In this document: positions 41,687-50,952 of the stretch, one piece after another | Layout of the letters: each line of letters begins with the position of its first letter | Position numbering within the stretch: position 1 is the first letter of the stretch | Assembly: GCA_050015055.1 (NCBI GenBank) | Contig: JBEKCD010000012.1 | Location: 62,001-126,000 of the forward strand | Source of the DNA: JBEKCD01 sp050015055 | Lineage (GTDB): Archaea > Thermoproteota > Bathyarchaeia > Bathyarchaeales > Bathycorpusculaceae | Direction of reading: 5' to 3' | Length of the DNA stretch: 64,000 nt | Translations under genes and position numbers: made by a program | The notes under the pieces: model-generated | Seen by the model: only the letters and a program-made list of their open reading frames with translations | Databases searched by the model: none | What the model was told of the DNA's origin: nothing

Positions 41687-42919
41687 TCAATCCTGCCCTT
41701 TGTCCTTCATGAACCCTTCAACTTTGTCGAGAGCTTCCTCAAGCGTCTCAAGCGGCGGAAGAACGACACCCCTTACGTGACCAGCACCGTAGTCTGGGTC
41801 AAACCCTGAGCCGTGCACGAAAAGAACGCCTGTCTCTTTCAGAAGGTCTAACACAAACTCCATGTCTGTTTTCCACTTTGACCCTATAACGTCGATTTTG
41901 GGGAAAACGTAGAACGCGGCTTCTGGTCTGGCGCAGCTCATCCCTTGGATTTCATTCAGTCTTTTCCAAGCGTATTTACTTCTTTGCCGAAGCTTTCCAA
42001 CAGTCACCTTGATGTGATCTTGCGGGCCGTTCAAGGCAGCTACTCCCGCCTTTTGAACTGGTGTGTTCGCGCAAAGTCTTATCCTTGCTTCTTTTTCGAC
42101 ACACTGTTTAAACTCTTGCAACCGCCCGTCAGGGCTGTAGAAGTACAGATAACCAAGTCTCCAGCCGGTCATAAGGTATGCCTTGGAGAAACCGTTCAGC
42201 CCTATCACTGGAACGTCCCCTGCAACGCGCGCCGTGCTGACAGACCTCTTTTCGAACACTAACTGATCATAGATTTCGTCTGACAAGACCGGAACGTCGT
42301 ACTCTCCCGCAAGGTTCAGAATCTGTCTAATGACCTTTTCCTCATAAAGCGCACCACAAGGGTTGTTGGGATTGATAATCACTATTCCGCACGTTTTTTT
42401 TGATATCTTGCTTCTAAGATCATCGATGTTCGGTTGCCAGCCGTTTTCTTCGACCGTCTCGTACGTTACTGGTTTTCCGTTGAAGAATTTGGCGTAGGAA
42501 ATGTAAGGCGGATATGTCGGTCCTGGAAGAAGAATTTCATCCCCTGCGTCGATGAGGGCCGCCATTGCCATTTGGATACCCTCTGAAATTCCCGAAGTGA
42601 CAATCACGTCTTCGGCTGAGACTTCCACGCCGTTGACCCTTTTTTCCTTGTTGCTGATTGCTTCTCTGAGCTCGGGCAATCCTTCGGAAGGAGAGTAGGC
42701 GTTGGCTCCCTCTTCGACAGCCTTCACCAAGGCCTGCTTGATGTGCTGCGGAGTGTCAAAATCAAAAGCGTTAGGGTCTCCTATGTTCAAATAGTAAATC
42801 TTCTTCCCAGTCTTTGCAACTTGTCTTGCGTGAATTACGACATCGCGTATCGCATACTCTATGGTTCGCACCCTTTCAGTGGTCTTCACGTTAGTCAAGG
42901 TCATCCTCTTCTTTGACAA
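41687..42919 (-). CDS. Class I/II PLP aminotransferase (alanine/aspartate type)
   Basis: 410 residues of fold type I. IYYLNIGDPNAFDFDTP, AYSPSEGLPELREAI, VTSGISEGIQMAMAALIDAGDEILLPGPTYPPY, NPNNPCGALY, and GFSKAYLMTGWRLGY with the PLP lysine near residue 245. Archaeal homologues are AlaAT or AspAT-like enzymes; TYPPY and GLNGFSKAY are closest to alanine aminotransferase. It is convergent with the IlvE-like gene. The exact amino donor cannot be fixed. Confidence 0.9.
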   Translation of the reverse strand: MSKKRMTLTNVKTTERVRTIEYAIRDVVIHARQVAKTGKKIYYLNIGDPNAFDFDTPQHIKQALVKAVEEGANAYSPSEGLPELREAISNKEKRVNGVEVSAEDVIVTSGISEGIQMAMAALIDAGDEILLPGPTYPPYISYAKFFNGKPVTYETVEENGWQPNIDDLRSKISKKTCGIVIINPNNPCGALYEEKVIRQILNLAGEYDVPVLSDEIYDQLVFEKRSVSTARVAGDVPVIGLNGFSKAYLMTGWRLGYLYFYSPDGRLQEFKQCVEKEARIRLCANTPVQKAGVAALNGPQDHIKVTVGKLRQRSKYAWKRLNEIQGMSCARPEAAFYVFPKIDVIGSKWKTDMEFVLDLLKETGVLFVHGSGFDPDYGAGHVRGVVLPPLETLEEALDKVEGFMKDKGQD

Positions 42920-42959
42920 GGGTTTGTCTGAAAATGAAATAAGGATTGTGGAAAGTCTG

Positions 42960-44615
42960 CTAGACTTTCAATGTTATTGATGCTTGGAACCCGTCCGCCG
43001 TCTGAACGACGACGGTTACATCTTGGCCAGCATAGGGGCTCCAGTTCCACGGACAGGTAATCGTCTGTTCGGTTCCTGCAGCAAGTGGGTATCCTGGGCT
43101 AATCTGCGGGTACGATATCGTTCCATCAATTGTCTGTGTCCCGTTTTCAGCTTGTATGAATATCTGTGTGATGTTCGCATTTGTTTTGGAGAACTGGCTG
43201 TTACTGACTGTGACGTTCATGTATGGATTTCCAAGCGAGAAGTCTGAGAATGAAACGCTCGATATTTCGAAGTATGTCACGTTCGCTCGGAATGGCAGAA
43301 GAAGAGAATTGTTCCCGTCGTCGTAGGTTGCATGGACCGTTATATTTGCGCTCTGTCCGACGAAACTGGACCAGTTGAAATCGCAAACAAAGGCAGCTTG
43401 CCCACTTGCAGCCAACAATGGTGAGCTTATGTTGATTGCGTTATTGTTGAAATCTATTTCAGTTACGTTGATTTGCCCCAGCGAATAGTGAAGGTTTGTT
43501 ACGTTTACTGTGAAATGCCCAGTGCCGCCTAAGTCAAATTCTGTTTGGTCCACTCTCGCCGCGACCTCCGCGGGGGTTGTGAACGTTGTGGTTTGCGAAA
43601 CAAAGCCCTGGGTGGTGAAGACCGTTACGCCAATGGTCATGTTGCGGTAGCTTTCGTTGGCCCAGTCCCAATCGCAGTTGAGGGTGACGCTGACATTCAC
43701 GTCGAGGGGATAAGGAAGAGCCGGGTTCGAAAGGGTTCCGTTTATCACGTCGGTGATGTTGCCGTGTGCGATCGTGATGTTTGCAATGTTGACAGGTGTT
43801 GTCGAATCTGGAGAGTTAGAGAGCGTCACGTTGATTTGGTGTGAACTTGTTTCATTGAACTGAACGTTGTCAACCAGCAGGAGCGCGGAGGCATTAACCT
43901 TTTCGGTGACCTGGGCATTGTAACCTTCGTGTGTTTCAGCCACGACAACAGGCGCAGAGTGTCCTTGCCAATCGTAGAAGCATGTAAAAGTTAGGGTGTT
44001 ACTTGTATTGATGACTTCTGGAAGAATCGTGCTCACAGCTGAAACATTTGCGCCGTCGATTGAAACGCCAGTTAACGTCAAGTTTATGGCTGAATTCGCG
44101 TCGTTTTCAACGAGCATGACGAAGGATTTCACGGTCTGCGTTCCGTTGAAGAATGCTGTGGCTGTCAACTTGACAAATGATGGTTGAACCGTATACGTAG
44201 CCCCTATACCACTCGGAGGGGACACATTTACTGTGATGTTTTCTCCCGCATAAGCACCCCAATTGAAGTTACATCGAACCGTCGCGGATGCTCCTACATC
44301 AAGAAACACGGGGAGCAACGGATTAGTATCCGTCACATTGAACACGCTGGTTTCATTGGCCACCGTGACGTAGATGCTGGTAATGCTCGTTCCAGATGAT
44401 GAATAGGACGGGTTCAGAACTGCCACGTCAAAGTAATCTGCGTGATACAGTGGAAAATTGGCACTCGTAATGGATAGACTCACATTGCTCGGAGTTGCGA
44501 AGAAAGGTGCAATAGCCCACATGTAAGAAATAAGCCCACCTAATATTGCTGCCGCAAGAATTAACAACACGGCAAGAATAGTCGAAACCGCCCTAAAATC
44601 CTTTTGTATCCGCAA
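42960..44615 (-). CDS. Type IV pilin-like surface protein with five Ig-like repeats
   Basis: About 551 residues from TTG 44615, which has GGAGGG 6 nt upstream. The N-terminus RIQKDFRAVSTILAVLLILA is an archaeal pilin/archaellin-type processing site and hydrophobic helix (DUF1628-like). The rest consists of five consecutive beta-rich repeats of about 90-110 residues, each with one C-x-W/F-x-W motif (CNFNW, CFYDW, CDWDW, CDFNW, CPWNW) and N-glycosylation sequons. Secreted through a pilin-type or Sec route, it probably forms a fibre or S-layer-linked stalk. The one-cysteine-per-repeat pattern is unusual for an extracellular protein. Monocistronic. Confidence 0.75.
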   Translation of the reverse strand: MRIQKDFRAVSTILAVLLILAAAILGGLISYMWAIAPFFATPSNVSLSITSANFPLYHADYFDVAVLNPSYSSSGTSITSIYVTVANETSVFNVTDTNPLLPVFLDVGASATVRCNFNWGAYAGENITVNVSPPSGIGATYTVQPSFVKLTATAFFNGTQTVKSFVMLVENDANSAINLTLTGVSIDGANVSAVSTILPEVINTSNTLTFTCFYDWQGHSAPVVVAETHEGYNAQVTEKVNASALLLVDNVQFNETSSHQINVTLSNSPDSTTPVNIANITIAHGNITDVINGTLSNPALPYPLDVNVSVTLNCDWDWANESYRNMTIGVTVFTTQGFVSQTTTFTTPAEVAARVDQTEFDLGGTGHFTVNVTNLHYSLGQINVTEIDFNNNAINISSPLLAASGQAAFVCDFNWSSFVGQSANITVHATYDDGNNSLLLPFRANVTYFEISSVSFSDFSLGNPYMNVTVSNSQFSKTNANITQIFIQAENGTQTIDGTISYPQISPGYPLAAGTEQTITCPWNWSPYAGQDVTVVVQTADGFQASITLKV

Positions 44616-44765
44616 ATTATGCCCTCCAATTTCCAGCAATGCTGTAAAACATATTTCTCGGAAGTAGATAAGCGTTCTCTTATAATGTGAACCTCAATCA
44701 GTCAAGAGGACTAAGTTTAAATCTTCTCTTATTTCATAATTGGCTTCCAAGTTTGGAGATGCGCC

Positions 44766-46052
44766 ATGGCAGAGTACGATGTAGTTGCAGTAGGCGCAGG
44801 AATCATAGGTCTGTCAACAGCTTATCACCTAAAAACCCGAAACCCCAACCTGAAAATCCTAGTTATCGACAAGAGAGGTGCTGCAGGCCAAGGCAGCACT
44901 GCGAAGAGCGCAGCCGCATTTCGCTGTCTTTTCGCCTCTCGCACAAACTTTGCCTTGGCCGATTCATCCGCAGAATTCTATAAACACGTACAGAGCGAAC
45001 TGCACATCGATTTGAAGCTGCGGTGGGCCGGCTACCTGTGGTTCTTTGACGAGGACGGCTACCGCAAAATGCTCCCCGTCCTAAAGGAACTGAGCGCCAA
45101 AGGCTTCCAATACAAAGAATACGACGAGGCTGAACTAGCCAGAAAGCTTGAGATGAGAACAACCTTTGCGGATGACGAAGAAGCAAAAATGATGGGTCTA
45201 GGAAATGTTCACATGGGAATACTGATTCCCAAAGCAGGCCTAATCGACGTTGACTCCCTTGTGAAGTTTTACGAGTCAGAGTTTCTGAAGCTTGGAGGAA
45301 AAATTCAGTTCAACACCGACGTCAAGGAAGTAATCGTTGAACCCCGTCAGCCTCTAGGTATACCTGGTGAACCGTACTTCTGGCAGGACGCAACAATAAC
45401 GGGGGTTAAAACCAGCAGAGGCCCAATAAAAGCCAAGAAGACGATAATCGCAGCAGGGGCTTGGGCTTCACAGTTGCTGGATCCGGTTGGAATTGAATGC
45501 TTCATCAAGGCCAAGAAGCGGCAGGTCTTCTCGATTAAAGCAAAAACCGAGGGGTTAAAAAAACTGTTGCTGTCAAAGGAGTTCACAAACGCCGGATGCT
45601 TACCGTTCACGATTCTTCCCAAACCTACAGCCTACATTCGACCCGCTCCCGAAGAGGATGCCTTATGGCTGGCGTACGCTGACGAGTTTCCAAGAGCGTT
45701 CAAGATTGAAGAGGAACCTGAGCCCGAAGAAAACTACTACAGGTACGGCCTGTACCAAATCATGGTAAAATACTTCCCACAGTTTACGGACTGCCAACCC
45801 TTCTCAGCCTTCGCCGGATTGTACGAAATAAACAGCATCGATGGCCAACCGATAATCTTCGAAGAAAACGGTATGATGCTCGTCGGAGGTGCAAGCGGGA
45901 GCGGCATATTGAAGGCCGATTCAATCGGGAGAATAGCGGCAGCACTCTGCGAAGAGGAAGAATACGCCCTTCTGTACGGAGACAGAAAATTCCGAGTGAG
46001 CGACTTAGGTCTGAAGAAAAGAAGTGTTGAACCCGAAAAACTGGTAATATAG
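44766..46052 (+). CDS. FAD-dependent amino-acid oxidase/dehydrogenase family protein (DAO type)
   Basis: 428 residues. YDVVAVGAGIIGLSTAYHL is the dinucleotide-binding GxGxxG motif; SAAAFRCLFASRTNFALADSS follows in the manner of sarcosine/glycine oxidase-like flavoproteins; KKTIIAAGAWAS and MMLVGGASGSGILKADSIG are the other FAD-binding segments. The family oxidises secondary or D-amino acids; in anaerobes the electron acceptor is usually not O2. It lies 74 bp upstream of AOR copy 3 on the same strand with a palindrome between, so the imine/aldehyde product might feed that enzyme, but this is speculation. Confidence 0.87.
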   Translation: MAEYDVVAVGAGIIGLSTAYHLKTRNPNLKILVIDKRGAAGQGSTAKSAAAFRCLFASRTNFALADSSAEFYKHVQSELHIDLKLRWAGYLWFFDEDGYRKMLPVLKELSAKGFQYKEYDEAELARKLEMRTTFADDEEAKMMGLGNVHMGILIPKAGLIDVDSLVKFYESEFLKLGGKIQFNTDVKEVIVEPRQPLGIPGEPYFWQDATITGVKTSRGPIKAKKTIIAAGAWASQLLDPVGIECFIKAKKRQVFSIKAKTEGLKKLLLSKEFTNAGCLPFTILPKPTAYIRPAPEEDALWLAYADEFPRAFKIEEEPEPEENYYRYGLYQIMVKYFPQFTDCQPFSAFAGLYEINSIDGQPIIFEENGMMLVGGASGSGILKADSIGRIAAALCEEEEYALLYGDRKFRVSDLGLKKRSVEPEKLVI

Positions 46053-46063
46053 GTTTCACGTAG

Positions 46064-46081
46064 AAGTAGATTTATCTACTT
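46064..46081. promoter_or_regulatory. Perfect palindrome between the FAD protein and AOR copy 3
   Basis: AAGTAGA-TTTA-TCTACTT, 7+4+7 bp with no mismatch, begins 11 bp after the FAD gene stop and ends 45 bp before the AOR start. It can fold as a terminator-like hairpin for the upstream gene or be an operator overlapping the AOR promoter; the A/T-rich centre resembles a TATA box. Confidence 0.45.
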
Positions 46082-46126
46082 ACAGACAGAAGTAACTATA
46101 CACTCATTCGAGGGCTGGTTATCGAC

Positions 46127-47962
46127 ATGGTCGGATGGACTGGCAAGTTCTTGCACGTAAATCTAAACAGAAGCAAGGCAGTCGCAGAAGCCTACGGGGC
46201 AAGCGTGGCCCGCGACTTTCTCGGCGGCCGAGGATTCGCGGCCAAAATCCTTTGGGAGGAACTCAGAGGCGGAGTCGATCCGCTTTCGCCTGAGAACAAG
46301 CTCGTCTTCGCTGTTGGCCCGTTGACGGGTTTTTCACTGCCAAGCAGCGGCAAACTCGTCATAGCATCCAAAAGTCCCTTAACCGGTGGCTACGGAGACG
46401 GAAACATCGGTACCCTTGCCGCTGTGCAGATGCGCAAGGCAGGTTATGACGCGGTAATCGTTGAAGGCAGAGCGAAGAAACCGATGGTTCTAGTTGTTCG
46501 AGACGAATCCGCTGAATTTCTTGAAGCAAAGGATCTGTGGGAGTTGAACTCTTTTGAAACCGAGAAAAGACTGAGTAGCATCTACGGACGCACCGCCGGC
46601 ATTCTTTGCATCGGCCAAGCTGGAGAGAATCTTGTCAAATTCGCAACGATTGTTTCACAAGAAGGCCGTGCAGGTGGCCGACCCGGAATGGGCGCTGTCA
46701 TGGGTTCTAAAGTACTGAAAGCGGTCGTCTTCATAGGCTCACATGAGTTACAGGCTGCCTATCCCAAAGAAATGCAGGAGCTGGGCGCCGAGGCCTACCG
46801 AGAAGTGTTGACCAAACCCAACTATGCTTTCTGGAAGCGACAGGGCACGATGAGCACCATAGAATGGAGCCAAGAAAACGCTGTTCTCCCAACATACAAC
46901 TATAGAGAAGCTGTTTTCGACGAGGCACAGACCATCGGAGGCTTTGCCATGGAAAAAATCAAGGTTTCAAACCGTGGTTGTCCCCAGTGCAACATGACCT
47001 GCGGCAACATCGTGAAGGACTCCGACAGGAAGGAATCGGAGCTTGACTACGAAAACGTTGCGATGCTGGGTTCAAACATCGGCCTAGCCGACCTGAAAAA
47101 GGTTGCAGCTCTAAACAGGGCTGCGGACGAGTATGGCTTGGACACGATTTCTCTGGGAAATGTTCTTGCGTTCGCTATGGAGGCTTCTGAAAAGGGACTA
47201 ATTGACCAGAGCATTCCGTGGGGCGGGTTCAAGACGACTAAGGCGTTGATAAAAGACATCGCCTATAGGAGCGGTCCGCTGGGCGATGCACTCGCTGAGG
47301 GTGTCCGGTATACGTCGGAAGCGGTGGGCGGAGGCTCGGACCGTTGGGCCATGCACGTAAAAGGACTGGAGGTTTCAGCCTACGACTGTCACACCGCGCC
47401 AGCTATGGCCTTGGCATACGGAACCTGTTCCATCGGCGCCCATCACAAAGACGCGTGGGTGATATCCTGGGAAGTCAAAGCCGGCCGAGAAGGCTATAAC
47501 GCTCAGAAAGTGGACAAAGTCATCGAGTTGCAACGCATTCGCGGAGGAGTCTTCGAGTGCCTAACTGTCTGCCGGCTTCCATGGATTGAGGTAGGTCTGG
47601 AGCTTGAATGGTACCTGAGGTTTCTGCACGCGGCAACAGGCCTGGAAATATCGTGGGATAACCTGACCACTGTTGCAGACAGAGTGTTCAACCTAACCCG
47701 GACCTTTTGGATAAGGGAATACGGCAAGAAGTGGGGTAGCCACATGGACGTTCCGCCTGCAAGATGGTTTGAAGATCCGCTGACCAAGGGTGCCTTCAAA
47801 GGCAGAAAGCTCGACAGAGACAAATATGACAACATGTTGCAAATGTACTATAGAAAGAGAGGTTGGGACGAAAGAGGAATACCTAGAAAATCCACACTGA
47901 AGAATCTCGGCTTGGAGCATGTTGCAAACCAGCTTGGGGGACGAGTAAAACTGTCGAACTAG
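46127..47962 (+). CDS. Tungsten-dependent aldehyde:ferredoxin oxidoreductase family protein (AOR copy 3)
   Basis: 611 residues, ATG 46127. VGWTGKFLHVNLNRSKAV opens the pterin-binding domain; FLGGRGFAAKILWEEL, KSPLTGGYGDGNIG and GMGAVMGSKVLKAVV follow. Cluster cysteines are CPQCNMTC near residue 286, with the distal ligand in ECLTVCRLPW. It carries DEYGLDTISLGN in the cofactor region. Divergent enough from copies 1 and 2 to be a separate subfamily. The preceding FAD-dependent oxidase-like gene may supply an aldehyde or imine. Confidence 0.9.
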   Translation: MVGWTGKFLHVNLNRSKAVAEAYGASVARDFLGGRGFAAKILWEELRGGVDPLSPENKLVFAVGPLTGFSLPSSGKLVIASKSPLTGGYGDGNIGTLAAVQMRKAGYDAVIVEGRAKKPMVLVVRDESAEFLEAKDLWELNSFETEKRLSSIYGRTAGILCIGQAGENLVKFATIVSQEGRAGGRPGMGAVMGSKVLKAVVFIGSHELQAAYPKEMQELGAEAYREVLTKPNYAFWKRQGTMSTIEWSQENAVLPTYNYREAVFDEAQTIGGFAMEKIKVSNRGCPQCNMTCGNIVKDSDRKESELDYENVAMLGSNIGLADLKKVAALNRAADEYGLDTISLGNVLAFAMEASEKGLIDQSIPWGGFKTTKALIKDIAYRSGPLGDALAEGVRYTSEAVGGGSDRWAMHVKGLEVSAYDCHTAPAMALAYGTCSIGAHHKDAWVISWEVKAGREGYNAQKVDKVIELQRIRGGVFECLTVCRLPWIEVGLELEWYLRFLHAATGLEISWDNLTTVADRVFNLTRTFWIREYGKKWGSHMDVPPARWFEDPLTKGAFKGRKLDRDKYDNMLQMYYRKRGWDERGIPRKSTLKNLGLEHVANQLGGRVKLSN

Positions 47963-48001
47963 GTACGGTGAAAAAATTTGGGGAAGGAAACCAGATTTTT
48001 C

Positions 48002-49444
48002 TCAGTATGCCTTGGCGAAATAGACAACTTCGCTCGCTTTCTCACCGCAGTGCACGCATTTTGTAAAAGGCTCCTTCTGTTCCGTTGATATCACTCTGAT
48101 CGTGGCGCCTGTCTCCTCCTTTATTTTCTCTTCACACTTGGAATCGCCGCACCACGAAGCCTTGATGAACCCGCCTTTCTCCTTCAGGACTTCCCTGAAC
48201 TCGTCATAAGTTCTTACGGTGGTGATGCTCTGCTCCAAAAAGCCTCTGGCTTTTTTTAGGAGGGCGTTCTGAATTTCTTCAAGCATATCTGTCACTGCGG
48301 TTACTGTCTCATCTTCTTTCACGGCGACTTTCTCATGGATATCCCGTCTGGCGAGCGTCACTTGCTTCTGTTTCAGGTCTCGAGGACCAATCTCTATCCT
48401 TATCGGCACGCCTTTCAGTTCCCACGCGTTGAATTTCCAGCCTGGAGTGTATTCTTGGCGGTCGTCCAACACTACTTCTATCCCCTTCTTCAGCAGATCC
48501 TCAAAGAGTTGCTTGGCTTTCGCCAGTATCAGTTCTGCGCCAGCGTCTCTGTATGGGATTGGAACTATTACAACCTGCACGGGGGCTATCCTTGGAGGCA
48601 GTACGAGTCCTTTGTCGTCACCGTGGACCATCACCACGGCACCTATCATTCGCGTTGATATTCCCCATGATGTTTGCCATACATAGCGTTCTTTTTCCTG
48701 TTCGTCCAGAAACTTGATGTCGAAGACCTTGGAGAAATGCTGTCCGAGGTTGTGAGAGGTCCCCATTTGCAGTGCTTTTCCGTCGGGCATCATGGCTTCA
48801 AGTGCCATTGTGTAGAGGGCTCCAGCGAATTTCTCTTTGTCAGTTTTCTTTCCGGCAAGCACAGGGATAGCGAGGTAATTCTCCATTATGTCCTTGTAGG
48901 CCTCCAAAATCTGCATGGCTTCCCGGTCTGCTTCTTCTTTGGTCGCGTGGGCCGTGTGTCCTTCTTGCCAGAGAAACTCTCTTGTGCGCAGGAACAGTCT
49001 GGTGGCTTCGGTTTCCCACCTGACGACGCTGCACCACTGGTTCAGTTTGATCGGTAGATCTCTCCAGCTCCTGATCCATTTTCCAAATGTTGCGTAGATG
49101 ATTGTTTCAGAAGTCGGTCTTACGGCAAGTCTTTCCTCCAGCGGAGTCTCGCCGCCCATCGTGACCCATGCAACTTCCGGCACAAATCCCTCGAAGTGTT
49201 CAGCCTCTTTCTTCAGGAAACTTTCAGGTATGAAAAGCGGAAAGTACACGTTCTTGTGTCCTGTTGCCTTTATCTTCCTGTTGAAGGCTTCTTGAATTTT
49301 CTCCCAGATGGCGTATGAATGCTCACGGAAAATCATGCACCCCTTAACGGGGGCATAGTCAGCTAACCCGGATTTTAGAACGAGTTGGACATACCACTCT
49401 GAGAAGTCTTCGGTTTTCTTAACGGTGATTCCCATATCTGACAT
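48002..49444 (-). CDS. proS: Prolyl-tRNA synthetase (archaeal/eukaryotic type)
   Basis: 480 residues from ATG 49444, which follows GAAGGAAGAGAT. The frame continues 17 codons upstream without family character. SEWYVQLVLKSGLADYAPVKGCMIFRE is the family beginning; VAWVTMGGETPLEERLAVRPTSETIIY covers motif 2 region substrate contacts; RTREFLWQEGHTAHAT and MVHGDDKGLVLPPRIAP are class II core features. The C-terminus has the zinc-like domain (WCGDSKCEEKIKEETG and CVHCGEKASEVVYFAKAY) of archaeal ProRS. Function is charging of tRNA-Pro. Confidence 0.96.
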   Translation of the reverse strand: MSDMGITVKKTEDFSEWYVQLVLKSGLADYAPVKGCMIFREHSYAIWEKIQEAFNRKIKATGHKNVYFPLFIPESFLKKEAEHFEGFVPEVAWVTMGGETPLEERLAVRPTSETIIYATFGKWIRSWRDLPIKLNQWCSVVRWETEATRLFLRTREFLWQEGHTAHATKEEADREAMQILEAYKDIMENYLAIPVLAGKKTDKEKFAGALYTMALEAMMPDGKALQMGTSHNLGQHFSKVFDIKFLDEQEKERYVWQTSWGISTRMIGAVVMVHGDDKGLVLPPRIAPVQVVIVPIPYRDAGAELILAKAKQLFEDLLKKGIEVVLDDRQEYTPGWKFNAWELKGVPIRIEIGPRDLKQKQVTLARRDIHEKVAVKEDETVTAVTDMLEEIQNALLKKARGFLEQSITTVRTYDEFREVLKEKGGFIKASWCGDSKCEEKIKEETGATIRVISTEQKEPFTKCVHCGEKASEVVYFAKAY

Positions 49445-49708
49445 TTCTATCTCTTCCTTCGTTTCTTGCTGATTGAAACAATTCTTGCAAAACAAATCCT
49501 AACATGGGCTGAGTGTTGTGAGAATCTAGCGTTGTGGAAGGCAGTCGCCCATTTTCAACCACTTTCTAGAAAATTAGGTAGAGAACCTATTAAACATTTT
49601 CTTTGCCTCTCTTTTCTTCAATTTTCAATCCATAAGATGCGCAAGTGTTTTAACCGCAGCAATCCATGATTTAGTGCGTTCTGACTTGAGACAAGCTGTG
49701 GGTCAGGT

Positions 49709-50950
49709 TTGAGAGCAGTTCTGGTTATCGCAGACGGAATGGCCGATAGGCCGATTAAGGAGTTGGAGTGGAGAACTCCTCTTGAAGCAGCCCGTAGGCC
49801 AACGTTGAATCAGCTGGCCGATAATGGCGTCAGTGGCATACTGGATCCCATAGCCCCTGGGATACCTCCGGGGACGGATACTGCCACTCTAGCCTTGCTA
49901 GGATATGACTCATTGAAAGTTTATTCGGGCAGAGGTGCCCTAGAAGCTGTAGGCTCTGGTGTGGAAGTTCTCCCTGGGGACGTTGCGCTCAGATGCAATT
50001 TTGCAACGGTGGACCAGAACTTTGTCGTTCTGGACAGAAGGGCGGGTAGAATAGCGAATGAAGATGCAACCAAGTTGGCTGAGAGTCTGCAGAAGGTCAG
50101 GCTCAAGAAGTCTCTTAATGTTGAGTTCTTTTTCAAAAACACTGTTCAACACCGCGCAGCCTTGGTCATTCGCGGACGCAGTCTTTCAACGGCCATCAGT
50201 GATTCGGACCCAGAGACAGCTGGGAAGCCTGTTTTGGAAACAAAGCCTCTGAACGACCTCCCAGAAGCTAAGCGCACAGCCAGGATTGTCAACGAGCTGA
50301 CGCGAGATTTTCACAAGGTTTTGAAGAAACATCCAGTCAACAAGAAACGTGCTGAGCACAAGCTGCCTGTCGCAAACATGATTCTGTGCAGAGGCGCAGG
50401 CACTATTCCGAAGATAGCTCCTCTTTCCGAAGTCTATGGAATCAAAGCTGCATGCATCGCTGCCGTCCCCCTAATCCGAGGGGTCTGCAAGATTGCTGGG
50501 ATGAAGTTGATTAACGTCAAAGGCGCCACCGGCACGGTTCAAACCGATTATATGGCCAAAGCCAAAGCGGCGGTCGAAGCGCTAAAGACCAACGATTTTG
50601 TGCTGCTACACGTGAAAGCTACTGATGTTGCTAGCCATGATAGGAATTTCAAGTTGAAGATTGAAGTCGTGCAAAAGATTGATGAGATGCTTCGCTTCAT
50701 GCTTGAACACGTAGGTTCAGACTCGACTTATTTGGCCGTGACTGCTGATCACACGACTTCATGCGTGACCGGGAACCATGTTGGAGACCCTGTTCCAGTC
50801 GTGATTAGCGGACCGTACGTTCGCAGGGACGGCGTCGCCGAGTTTGGAGAAAGATCATGCGCTAGAGGAGGCTTGAACAGAATAAAGGGCGCGGATTTAA
50901 TGCACACTCTAATGGATTTGCTCGGGAAAACAAAGAAATTTGGAGCATAA
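49709..50950 (+). CDS. apgM: 2,3-bisphosphoglycerate-independent phosphoglycerate mutase, archaeal type
   Basis: 413 residues. AVLVIADGMADRP starts the alkaline-phosphatase-like fold (first metal Asp); GTDTATLALLGYD has the nucleophile Ser/Thr region; LHVKATDVASHDRNFKLK and VTADHTTSCVTGNHVGDPVPVVI carry the remaining metal ligands. It interconverts 3- and 2-phosphoglycerate in glycolysis/gluconeogenesis. TTG start (49709) with GGGTCAGG upstream. Convergent with the COG3199 kinase-like gene, 2 bp apart. Confidence 0.93.
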   Translation: MRAVLVIADGMADRPIKELEWRTPLEAARRPTLNQLADNGVSGILDPIAPGIPPGTDTATLALLGYDSLKVYSGRGALEAVGSGVEVLPGDVALRCNFATVDQNFVVLDRRAGRIANEDATKLAESLQKVRLKKSLNVEFFFKNTVQHRAALVIRGRSLSTAISDSDPETAGKPVLETKPLNDLPEAKRTARIVNELTRDFHKVLKKHPVNKKRAEHKLPVANMILCRGAGTIPKIAPLSEVYGIKAACIAAVPLIRGVCKIAGMKLINVKGATGTVQTDYMAKAKAAVEALKTNDFVLLHVKATDVASHDRNFKLKIEVVQKIDEMLRFMLEHVGSDSTYLAVTADHTTSCVTGNHVGDPVPVVISGPYVRRDGVAEFGERSCARGGLNRIKGADLMHTLMDLLGKTKKFGA

Positions 50951-50952
50951 CG

